Below are positions 1 through 4,978 of a stretch of DNA of 8,051 bases, piece by piece. The DNA comes from W0P33-017 sp963640395 (GTDB lineage Bacteria > Bacillota > Clostridia > Lachnospirales > Lachnospiraceae). The position numbers and the translations under genes are program-made. The DNA lies in contig CAVHZH010000096.1 of the NCBI GenBank assembly GCA_963640395.1, positions 1 to 8,051 of the forward strand, in the 5' to 3' direction. Each line of letters starts with the position of its first letter. The stretch's first letter is position 1. The notes beneath the pieces were generated by a model that searched no databases, was not told the DNA's origin, and worked only from the letters and a program-made list of their open reading frames with translations.

Positions 1-128
1 TCAATAAAACGGGCAGGAAAGGCACAAGATATTACTACAAAGCCCGCGTGATGATATACGATGCACAGGGCAAGCTGGTAGCTAAGACAGCACTGAGACA
101 GTGCAAGTACGCCAGCCGCGTAAAATAG
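1..128 (+). CDS. C-terminal end of a probable surface protein (5' end outside window)
   Basis: Reading from base 3, the frame is open from the window edge to TAG at 126-128 and gives 41 residues, including KGTRYYYKARVMIYD, GKLVAKTAL and the end QCKYASRVK. The alternating aromatic/basic beta-strand pattern resembles the last strands of fibronectin type III-like repeats that end many Lachnospiraceae secreted or cell-wall proteins; that resemblance is from memory and is not a search result. The frame is followed about 50 bp later by a good intrinsic terminator, which supports it being a real gene end. The enzyme or adhesin domain that would name the protein lies upstream of the window, so no function is assigned. 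Confidence 0.6.
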   Translation, partial: NKTGRKGTRYYYKARVMIYDAQGKLVAKTALRQCKYASRVK

Positions 129-180
129 GAGCAGCTTCTCGAAACGGAAAAATATATAGTAGAGGGTTTTACATTGAGAA

Positions 181-205
181 CGGGCAGCTTCGGCTGCCCG
201 GTTTT
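181..205 (+). terminator. Rho-independent terminator with UUCG tetraloop
   Basis: A perfect 8 bp stem, CGGGCAGC (181-188) with GCTGCCCG (193-200), is closed by a TTCG tetraloop and followed by GTTTT. It lies about 50 bp after the stop at 126-128 and is the natural terminator of that gene. A repeat fragment begins inside its short T-tract. Confidence 0.85.
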
Positions 206-245
206 CATGCAAGCATGACTCGCACATTTTTACAGGTGATGGCTG
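204..245 (+). repeat. Fragment (3' quarter) of the family-1 element
   Basis: These 42 bases are identical to 360-401, the right-hand part of the full copy that follows, including the TCATGC-AA-GCATGA hairpin and the CAGGTGATGGCTG stretch. It lacks the left half and the last bases of the right inverted repeat, and it abuts the full copy with only one or two bases between. It looks like the leftover of a tandem or nested duplication. Confidence 0.85.
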
Positions 246-246
246 G

Positions 247-408
247 TAACAGTTCAGCCCGCGCCATTCGCAAAGACGCCTGACGGCGTTTTCCCACTGC
301 TGCGCAGTTAACTTTGCTCATAATCTGGCGCTCACCTCATCACCAGCAAAATCTGCTCATTCATGCAAGCATGACTCGCACATTTTTACAGGTGATGGCT
401 GAACTGTT
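247..408 (+). repeat. Family-1 palindromic element, full copy A (~160 bp)
   Basis: The element is bounded by inverted repeats AACAGTTCAGCC (248-259) and GGCTGAACTGTT (397-408). Inside, paired segments nest: GCGCCA 261-266 with TGGCGC 326-331; GCAAAG 270-275 with CTTTGC 312-317; hairpin ACGCC-TGAC-GGCGT 276-289; hairpin ACTGC-TGC-GCAGT 296-308; CATCACC 338-344 with GGTGATG 391-397; and TCATGC-AA-GCATGA 361-374. A near-identical copy lies at 3139-3300 in the same orientation. There is no credible protein in it. It behaves like a non-autonomous, MITE- or REP-like element, possibly expressed as structured RNA. Its mobilising enzyme is not in the window. Confidence 0.85.
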
Positions 409-417
409 GAGGTATAT

Positions 418-549
418 GTGTTGCGTTTAGCACTGGGACGTGGTAAAATCATAAAAGATATCGTGTCTGCAAAGACCGGAAAGGGCTTTGATGCGTGGAT
501 CGACTGGCTGCGCCGCGAGGCGAATGCCTATCAGAACGGGCTGGCATAG
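418..549 (+). CDS. Unrecognised 43-codon ORF or 3' remnant of a broken gene
   Basis: From GTG 418 (GAGG at 409-412, 5 bp spacing) to TAG 547-549 the frame encodes a peptide with GRGKIIKDIVSAKTGKGFDA followed by WIDWLRREANAYQNGLA. The composition looks protein-like (amphipathic, basic, sensible codons) rather than random. The frame can be extended upstream only to 403, inside the right inverted repeat of element A, where TGA closes it. This would fit a gene whose 5' part was lost when the element landed. I do not recognise the family. A small complete protein, or a leader peptide for trpS (it contains two Trp codons three apart), are alternatives. Confidence 0.35.
   Translation: MLRLALGRGKIIKDIVSAKTGKGFDAWIDWLRREANAYQNGLA
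421..449 (+). promoter_or_regulatory. Candidate extended -10 promoter for trpS-trpB2
   Basis: TTGCGT (421-426), a 17 bp spacer, then TAAAAT (444-449) preceded by TGG, an extended -10 motif. It is the best sigma-A-like match I found between element A and trpS and would give a leader of about 155 nt. It overlaps the short ORF at 418-549; if that ORF is an expressed gene from further upstream, this match may be fortuitous. I see no T-box or tandem-Trp attenuator structure in the leader. Confidence 0.35.
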
Positions 550-612
550 ACGGCTGGGCGGTATGGCGAAACGCAGCGGTCGGATCAATAAAAATATAAA
601 AGAGGAAAGAAA

Positions 613-1710
613 ATGGCAAAGATTATTTTGACCGGAGACCGTCCGACCGGACGGCTTCATGTAGGACACTATGTAGGATCACTGAGACGGCGCGTGGAAT
701 TGCAGAATTCCGGCGAGTTTGACAAAATCTATATCATGATCGCGGACGCACAGGCGTTGACCGATAACGCGGACAACCCCGAAAAGGTGCGCCAGAATAT
801 CGTAGAGGTCGCACTGGATTATCTCTCCTGCGGCTTAGATCCCGCGAAATCGACACTGTTTATCCAGTCGATGATCCCCGAACTGACCGAGCTGAGCTTT
901 TATTATATGAATCTTGTGACCGTGTCGCGTCTGCAGCGCAATCCGACCGTCAAGGCAGAGATCCAGATGCGCAATTTTGAGGCGAGCATCCCGGTCGGAT
1001 TTTTTACCTATCCGATCTCTCAGGCGGCAGATATCACCGCATTTCAGGCGACGACTGTGCCGGTAGGAGAGGATCAGATGCCGATGCTCGAGCAGTGCCG
1101 TGAGATCGTCCACAAATTCAACAGTGTTTACGGCGAGACACTCACCATGCCGCAGATCATGCTGCCGGACAATCAGGCATGTATGCGCCTGCCCGGTATC
1201 GACGGCAAGGCAAAAATGAGTAAATCGCTCGGCAACTGCATCTATTTGTCCGATACGGAGGAGGATGTCCGCACAAAGATCATGTCGATGTTTACCGATC
1301 CGAACCACCTGAAGGTATCAGACCCCGGAAAGGTGGAGGGCAATCCGGTATTTATCTATCTGGAGGCGTTCTCAAAGCCGGAGCATTTTGCGGAATTTTT
1401 GCCGGACTATGCGGGAATCGAGGAGCTCGAGGAGCACTACAAGCGCGGCGGGCTCGGCGATGTAAAGGTGAAAAAATTCTTGAACAACGTCATGCAGTCA
1501 GAGCTTGCACCGATCCGGGAGCGCAGGGCACAGTGGGAAAAGGACATTCCCGCAGTTTATGAGATCTTAAAAAAGGGTTCCGAGGAAGCGAAGGAGGTAG
1601 CTGCGGAAACACTTTCTAAGGTGCGTGCGGCGATGAAGATCAATTATTTTGATGATGCCGCACTGATTAAAGAGCAGATGGAAAAATATTCTGCTGATAA
1701 AGAAAACTAG
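613..1710 (+). CDS. trpS: Tryptophanyl-tRNA synthetase (EC 6.1.1.2)
   Basis: This class I cytoplasmic aminoacyl-tRNA synthetase activates tryptophan with ATP and charges tRNA-Trp. The 365-residue protein has the N-terminal Rossmann start ILTGDRPTGRLHVGHYVGS, with the HIGH-class motif as HVGH (residues 16-19). The family motif VPVGEDQ lies at 149-155, followed by PMLEQCREI, and a perfect KMSKS loop lies at 201-205. The length is slightly above the usual ~330-350, with the extra residues in the charged C-terminal helical region. The start is fixed by GAGGA (602-606) 6 bp before ATG, and the next residues MAKIILTGDRPTG match the family N-terminus. trpB2 follows after 34 bp, suggesting one transcript. 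No T-box is visible upstream, although trpS genes in Firmicutes often have one. Confidence 0.97.
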   Translation: MAKIILTGDRPTGRLHVGHYVGSLRRRVELQNSGEFDKIYIMIADAQALTDNADNPEKVRQNIVEVALDYLSCGLDPAKSTLFIQSMIPELTELSFYYMNLVTVSRLQRNPTVKAEIQMRNFEASIPVGFFTYPISQAADITAFQATTVPVGEDQMPMLEQCREIVHKFNSVYGETLTMPQIMLPDNQACMRLPGIDGKAKMSKSLGNCIYLSDTEEDVRTKIMSMFTDPNHLKVSDPGKVEGNPVFIYLEAFSKPEHFAEFLPDYAGIEELEEHYKRGGLGDVKVKKFLNNVMQSELAPIRERRAQWEKDIPAVYEILKKGSEEAKEVAAETLSKVRAAMKINYFDDAALIKEQMEKYSADKEN

Positions 1711-1744
1711 TTGTCAAAGCAAACACACTTGTGGAGGTACTATC

Positions 1745-3112
1745 ATGGACAAAAAAATTCCTTACAAAATCTATCTGGAAGAGAGCGAGATGCCGAAGGA
1801 CTGGTATAACGTGCGTGCGGATATGAAGATCAAGCCGGCACCGCTGCTGAATCCGGCGACTCATGAGCCGATGACGGCAGAGCAGTTGGGCGCGGTATTC
1901 TGCGACGAGTTAGTCAAGCAGGAACTCAACGATGACGACCGTCTGATCCCGATTCCGGAGGAGATTCAGGATTTTTATAAAATGTATCGTCCGGCACCGC
2001 TTGTCCGTGCCTATTGTTTAGAGAAAAAGCTTGGTACACCGGCAAAGATCTACTACAAATTCGAGGGAAATAATACGAGCGGCAGCCACAAGCTCAACTC
2101 TGCGATCGCGCAGGCGTATTATGCCAAGAAGCAGGGATTGAAGGGCGTGACGACCGAGACCGGAGCCGGACAGTGGGGAACTGCGTTGTCTATGGCATGT
2201 TCGTATTTCGATCTGGACTGCAAGGTATTCATGGTAAAATGCTCTTACGAGCAGAAGCCGTTCCGCCGCGAGGTGATGCGCACCTACGGAGCGAGCGTGA
2301 CACCGTCACCGTCCGATACGACAGAGGTTGGAAAGAAGATCCTCGCAGAGCATCCGGGTACGACCGGAAGTCTGGGCTGCGCGATCTCTGAGGCAGTAGA
2401 GGTGGCGACACATACCGACGGCTACCGTTATGTACTCGGCAGCGTGCTCAATCAGGTATTGCTGCACCAGTCGATCATCGGTGTAGAGACAAAGCTCGCA
2501 ATGGATAAATACGGCATCAAGCCCGATGTCATTATCGGCTGTGCCGGAGGCGGTTCCAACTTGGGCGGACTGATCTCACCGTTTATGGGAGAAAAGCTGC
2601 GCGGAGAGGCTGATTATCAGTTTATCGCGGTAGAGCCGGCGAGCTGCCCGAGCCTGACACGCGGCAAATATGCATATGATTTCTGTGATACCGGTATGGT
2701 ATGTCCGCTGGCAAAGATGTATACACTCGGCAGTGGATTCATCCCTTCACCGAACCATGCGGGCGGTCTGCGTTATCACGGCATGAGTTCGATCCTGTCA
2801 GAGCTGTACGATCAGGGCTATATGGAGGCGCGTTCCGTAGAGCAGACATCCGTATTTGCGGCAGCAGAGCAGTTTGCACGTGTTGAGGGTATTCTGCCCG
2901 CACCGGAGAGCTCACATGCGATCCGTGTAGCGATCGACGAGGCGATGAAGTGCAAGGAGACCGGAGAAGAAAAGACGATCCTGTTTGGTCTGACCGGAAC
3001 CGGATATTTCGATATGGTTGCCTATGAGAAGTTCCACAACGGAGAGATGACAGATTATATCCCGACAGATGCCGATTTACAGGTCGGCTTTGACGGACTT
3101 CCCAAGTTTTAA
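1745..3112 (+). CDS. trpB: TrpB2-type (TrpB-like) tryptophan synthase beta chain
   Basis: A PLP enzyme that condenses indole with L-serine to give L-tryptophan. The 455 residues, rather than ~400 for classical TrpB, and the N-terminal extension up to about residue 85 mark the TrpB2 subfamily (TIGR01415-like). The PLP lysine is K116 in NTSGSHKLNSA, the indole/carboxylate-site motif is ETGAGQWG (138-145), and the phosphate-binding loop is GGGSN (268-272). The C-terminal GLTGTGYFD is typical of the fold. GGAGG at 1733-1737 lies 7 bp before ATG. No trpA or other biosynthetic trp gene accompanies it, so salvage of indole, free or imported, is a plausible role, as proposed for stand-alone TrpB2 proteins. 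The pairing with trpS makes a tryptophan-supply unit. No strong terminator follows the stop apart from the repeat element. Confidence 0.93.
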   Translation: MDKKIPYKIYLEESEMPKDWYNVRADMKIKPAPLLNPATHEPMTAEQLGAVFCDELVKQELNDDDRLIPIPEEIQDFYKMYRPAPLVRAYCLEKKLGTPAKIYYKFEGNNTSGSHKLNSAIAQAYYAKKQGLKGVTTETGAGQWGTALSMACSYFDLDCKVFMVKCSYEQKPFRREVMRTYGASVTPSPSDTTEVGKKILAEHPGTTGSLGCAISEAVEVATHTDGYRYVLGSVLNQVLLHQSIIGVETKLAMDKYGIKPDVIIGCAGGGSNLGGLISPFMGEKLRGEADYQFIAVEPASCPSLTRGKYAYDFCDTGMVCPLAKMYTLGSGFIPSPNHAGGLRYHGMSSILSELYDQGYMEARSVEQTSVFAAAEQFARVEGILPAPESSHAIRVAIDEAMKCKETGEEKTILFGLTGTGYFDMVAYEKFHNGEMTDYIPTDADLQVGFDGLPKF

Positions 3113-3138
3113 ATGGATAAGAAATAAAAGTAAAAAAA

Positions 3139-3300
3139 TAACAGTTCAGCCCGCGCCATCGCAAAGACGCCTGACGGCGTTTTACCACTGCTACGCAGTT
3201 AACTTTGCTCATAATCTGGCGCTCCCCTCATCACCGACAAAATGTGCTCATTCATGCAAGCATGACTCGTACATTTTGGTCGGTGATGGCTGAACTGTTA
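3139..3300 (+). repeat. Family-1 palindromic element, full copy B (162 bp)
   Basis: The perfect 13 bp terminal inverted repeats are TAACAGTTCAGCC (3139-3151) and GGCTGAACTGTTA (3288-3300). The internal pairings of copy A are all kept: GCGCCA 3153-3158 with TGGCGC 3217-3222; GCAAAG 3161-3166 with CTTTGC 3203-3208; ACGCC-TGAC-GGCGT 3167-3180; ACTGC-TAC-GCAGT 3187-3199; CATCACC 3229-3235 with GGTGATG 3282-3288; and the TCATGC-AA-GCATGA hairpin. In the right arm this copy pairs better than copy A (GACAAAATGTG against ACATTTTGGTC). It fills almost all of the space between the convergent trpB2 and upp genes, ending one base before the upp stop codon, so it may also end transcription in one or both directions. 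Confidence 0.88.
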
Positions 3301-3301
3301 G

Positions 3302-3931
3302 TTATTTCGTTCCGAAAATACGATCTCCGGCATCGCCGAGTCCGGGACAGATATAAGCGTGCTCATTCAGGCAGCGATCAAGGTGTCCGACATAGATCTG
3401 GATGTCCGGATGATCCTTGTGCAGACGCTCCAGACCCTCGGGAGCGGCGATAATAGACATAAACTTGATATTTTTGCCGCCGTGCTGCTTGATCATTGCT
3501 ACGGCATCAGATCCGGAACCACCGGTCGCGAGCATCGGGTCAACGACAACGATCGTGCGCTGCTCGATCGGCTCAGGCAGCTTGCAGTAATATTCGTGCG
3601 GCTCGTGTGTTTCGGGGTCACGGTACAGACCGATATGTCCGACCTTGGCGCTCGGAACGAGTGCGAGAATACCGTTTACCATGCCGAGTCCTGCACGCAG
3701 GATCGGGACGATGGCGAGCTTTTTGCCGCTGATCATCGGGGTCTGGCAGGTCTCGATCGGAGTCTTGATCTCAACATTCTCCGTCGGCAGATCGCGCAAT
3801 GCTTCATATCCCATCAGCATAGCGATTTCTTCCACTAATTTACGGAATTCATTGGTTCCGGTGTTCTCGTCGCGCAGCATGGAGATCTTGTGCTGAAGCA
3901 GCGGATGATCAAAAAAAGTAACGTTTTCCAT
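3302..3931 (-). CDS. upp: Uracil phosphoribosyltransferase (EC 2.4.2.9)
   Basis: A cytosolic pyrimidine-salvage enzyme that joins uracil to PRPP, giving UMP and pyrophosphate. The 209-residue length is the family norm. The type I PRT PRPP loop reads VVVDPMLATGGSGSDA (128-143), and the uracil-binding C-terminal motif reads YICPGLGDAGDRIFGT (193-208). PILRAGLGM (76-84) is also conserved. The start is supported by GGAGG (complement of 3941-3945) 9 bp before ATG. It stands alone on the minus strand, convergent with trpB2 and divergent from the small N-rich gene, and is probably monocistronic. In the usual Upp role, GTP allosterically activates the enzyme; nothing in the sequence shows this directly. 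Confidence 0.97.
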   Translation of the reverse strand: MENVTFFDHPLLQHKISMLRDENTGTNEFRKLVEEIAMLMGYEALRDLPTENVEIKTPIETCQTPMISGKKLAIVPILRAGLGMVNGILALVPSAKVGHIGLYRDPETHEPHEYYCKLPEPIEQRTIVVVDPMLATGGSGSDAVAMIKQHGGKNIKFMSIIAAPEGLERLHKDHPDIQIYVGHLDRCLNEHAYICPGLGDAGDRIFGTK

Positions 3932-3974
3932 TATAAAAGTCCTCCAAAAAGTATTTTCGTAGCATCCATATCTG

Positions 3975-4004
3975 AGTATGGCATCGGATCAAAAAATGAT
4001 TCAA
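3975..4004 (-). promoter_or_regulatory. Candidate upp promoter
   Basis: On the minus strand, TTGAAT (4004-3999), an 18 bp spacer and CATACT (3980-3975) make a usable sigma-A-like promoter about 45 bp upstream of the upp start codon. A second candidate is the extended -10 TGG-TATTAT at 4036-4028, with a poor -35. I could not choose between them with certainty. The stretch 3946-4127 otherwise holds no gene that I can support. Confidence 0.4.
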
Positions 4005-4088
4005 TAACAGTGTATCACATTTTACAGATAATACCAGCATAAATGTCGTTCCTTCGTAAATACTATGACTGTAGTAATCAAATGTATG

Positions 4089-4104
4089 GCGGCGTCAGCG
4101 CCGC
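4089..4104 (+). other. GC hairpin in the leader of the N-rich small gene
   Basis: GCGGCG (4089-4094) and CGCCGC (4099-4104) form a perfect 6 bp stem with a TCAG loop. It lies ten bases before the AGGAGG ribosome binding site of the downstream small gene and is not followed by T residues. It is therefore more likely a transcript-stabilising or translation-modulating leader hairpin than a terminator. Confidence 0.45.
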
Positions 4105-4127
4105 ATGAGGATCAGGAGGCAATGATT

Positions 4128-4331
4128 ATGGCAAAGAATTATTCAAACGAGACAAGCTGCGGCAGCAACAGAGCAGCCAACAGCACAAGCAGCACCAATA
4201 GCACAAACAGCACAAACAGCACAAACAGCAGGAATGCGGCAAACAGCAGAAACGCAAAGAATGCGTCCAATGCAGCTAATAAGGCATCCGGAAAGACCGA
4301 CAACGCTTACGACGCAGCAGACCGCTATTAG
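4128..4331 (+). CDS. Small Asn/Ser/Ala-rich low-complexity protein, function unknown
   Basis: The 67-residue product starts MAKNYSNETSCGSNRAANS, continues with NST/NSR repeats, and ends NAYDAADRY. It is hydrophilic, with no signal peptide or membrane segment, one cysteine and almost no hydrophobic core, so it is probably disordered. ATG 4128 is chosen because AGGAGG (4114-4119) lies 8 bp away. The ATG at 4122 is too close to the ribosome binding site, and the farther one at 4065 would place the ribosome binding site inside the gene. Similar short Asn-rich proteins occur in spore-forming Clostridia, and a spore-associated role is a guess only. The TAG stop is part of a family-2 repeat, and a strong intrinsic terminator follows at 4407-4437, so the gene is probably monocistronic. 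No convincing promoter was identified. Confidence 0.7.
   Translation: MAKNYSNETSCGSNRAANSTSSTNSTNSTNSTNSRNAANSRNAKNASNAANKASGKTDNAYDAADRY
4179..4232 (+). repeat. 9 bp in-frame tandem repeat (six units)
   Basis: Six 9 bp units of the form AACAGCACA run through the N-rich gene; the first, fourth and fifth units are identical and the others have one to three changes. Each unit encodes Asn-Ser-Thr or a variant of it. Because the unit is a multiple of three, slippage would change protein length without breaking the frame. Confidence 0.8.
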
Positions 4332-4361
4332 GGAAACGATGATTTGATCAGCATTTCTCTA
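4329..4361 (+). repeat. Family-2 palindrome, solo hairpin copy
   Basis: An imperfect inverted repeat, TAGGGAAACGATGAT against ATCAGCATTTCTCTA, has 15 bp arms with two mismatches, one G-U pair and a 3-base centre. It matches the core GGGAAACGCTGATT of the longer family-2 element at 4744-4873. Its first three bases are the TAG stop of the N-rich gene. It sits between that stop and the gene's terminator. Confidence 0.75.
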
Positions 4362-4406
4362 GTGCACCGTTTTTTGGATAACTGCATATAATGAAGAAAA
4401 AGAAAG

Positions 4407-4437
4407 ACAGATCAGCATCACCGCTGGTCTGTTTTTT
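4407..4437 (+). terminator. Rho-independent terminator of the N-rich gene
   Basis: ACAGATCAGC (4407-4416) pairs with GCTGGTCTGT (4423-4432), with a single G-U pair and loop ATCACC, followed by six T residues (4432-4437). An A-rich tract precedes it, so it could also work on the other strand. An ATG at 4391 opens a frame through this hairpin, but a terminator is the better explanation of the sequence. Confidence 0.88.
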
Positions 4438-4462
4438 GTCATCGGACGGAGATCACCAGGAT

Positions 4463-4747
4463 ATGCGTTATCAGCTATTGTCAAAAAGTGAATTTAAACG
4501 GGCATTGAACCGGAAAAATGTGCGGATCATTGATCTGCGGGAGCCGGAGGACTACAGGCACTGGCATATCACGGGCGCGGAAAACCGCAGCTATGACTAC
4601 ATCCATGAATGGGTGTCAGAGCTGGATCGGCGGACTCCCATCCTGCTGTACTGTATGCATGGCAACGAGAGTATCCTTGCCGCGCGGTATCTGGCAAGCC
4701 GCGGCTACGAGGTCGCCTCGCTGATCGGCGGTGTGGGCAGGCGTTAG
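4463..4747 (+). CDS. Single-domain rhodanese-like sulfurtransferase
   Basis: A stand-alone rhodanese domain (GlpE/PspE-like, 94 residues) predicted to carry sulfane sulfur as a persulfide on its active-site cysteine. Visible motifs are VRIIDLREPEDYRHWHITGA (20-39), the CH2A-type strand-loop, and the active-site loop C64-M-H-G-N-E-S70 after ILLY; ASLIGGV closes the fold. The loop has the standard six-residue spacing with S70 at the end. The frame is open from ATG 4391, but those 24 residues are encoded by a terminator hairpin and T-tract, so ATG 4463 is preferred, although its ribosome binding site is weak (GGAG at 4448-4451, 11 bp away). The stop TAG lies in the first bases of a family-2 element, so the last residues GRR may have been altered by insertion. 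The physiological sulfur donor and acceptor are unknown. Confidence 0.82.
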   Translation: MRYQLLSKSEFKRALNRKNVRIIDLREPEDYRHWHITGAENRSYDYIHEWVSELDRRTPILLYCMHGNESILAARYLASRGYEVASLIGGVGRR

Positions 4748-4873
4748 GGAAACGCTGATTAAAGCGTTTCCCGCGCCGGATTTGCGCTGCGAAGCAGCAA
4801 ATTCCCATGCAAATCCGTGCGATCCGCCGGAGGCTGCTAAGGAAATGCTGATTAAATCAGCATTTCCTTAGCA
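4744..4873 (+). mobile_element. Family-2 hairpin-ended element (MITE-like, ~130 bp)
   Basis: The left end, GGGAAACGCT (4747-4756) with AGCGTTTCCC (4763-4772), forms a perfect 10 bp hairpin. The right end (4835-4873) is a perfect palindrome with 19 bp arms around one base, built on TAAGGAAATGCTGATT. Between them CGGATTTGC (4777-4785) pairs with GCAAATCCG (4809-4817), enclosing GCTGC-GAA-GCAGC (4786-4798). Both ends share GGAAA(C/T)GCTGATT as terminal inverted repeats, flanked on each side by TTA, a possible target duplication. The first 65 bases recur at 7987-8051. There is no transposase or credible ORF, so it would be non-autonomous. Confidence 0.7.
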
Positions 4874-4884
4874 AAATATGACCG

Positions 4885-4914
4885 TTGACACCGGAACGAT
4901 TTATGGACTATGAT
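4885..4914 (+). promoter_or_regulatory. Strong sigma-A-type promoter of the methyltransferase gene
   Basis: A perfect -35 TTGACA (4885-4890), an 18 bp spacer, and -10 TATGAT (4909-4914). Transcription would start near 4921 and leave a ~75 nt leader containing the hairpin at 4961-4978. It begins 12 bases after the end of the family-2 element, so the promoter is not itself part of that repeat. Confidence 0.75.
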
Positions 4915-4960
4915 AGACACGAAGAAGCATTCGGAAAACAGAGTATACACAGAAAGAAAA

Positions 4961-4978
4961 GCAGGCACTCCTGCCTGC
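4961..4978 (+). other. Leader hairpin upstream of the methyltransferase start
   Basis: GCAGGCA (4961-4967) and TGCCTGC (4972-4978) form a perfect 7 bp stem with loop CTCC. It ends seven bases before the GGAG ribosome binding site (4986-4989), which is complementary to the loop. On the minus strand the same hairpin is followed by TTTTCTTT and would look like an intrinsic terminator for antisense transcription. Its role is undetermined. Confidence 0.5.

Noticed and set aside
101..283. 60-codon plus-strand frame across the terminator and repeat fragment
   Set aside because: It overlaps a gene end, an intrinsic terminator and repeat DNA, and has no ribosome binding site.
204..408. CRISPR-like array from the repeated 42-base segment
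   Set aside because: There are only two copies, one contained in a larger structured element, with no regular spacers and no cas genes.
549..612. Trp attenuator or T-box before trpS
   Set aside because: Only a weak, bulged GCTG/CAGC pairing is visible, with no T-tract terminator and no T-box core sequence.
835..1308. 157-codon minus-strand frame inside trpS
   Set aside because: Shadow of trpS; the sense frame carries HVGH, GEDQ and KMSKS motifs, while the antisense has none.
2739..3212. 157-codon minus-strand frame over the 3' end of trpB2 and element B
   Set aside because: Antisense of trpB2 with low-complexity Ser/Arg composition; its start lies in the repeat.
3359..3838. 159-codon plus-strand frame opposite upp
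   Set aside because: The minus-strand upp is full length with its PRPP and uracil motifs; the plus frame has no ribosome binding site or recognisable domain.
4065..4127. Upstream start at 4065 for the N-rich gene
   Set aside because: It would put the GC hairpin and the AGGAGG ribosome binding site inside the coding region; ATG 4128 has ideal spacing.
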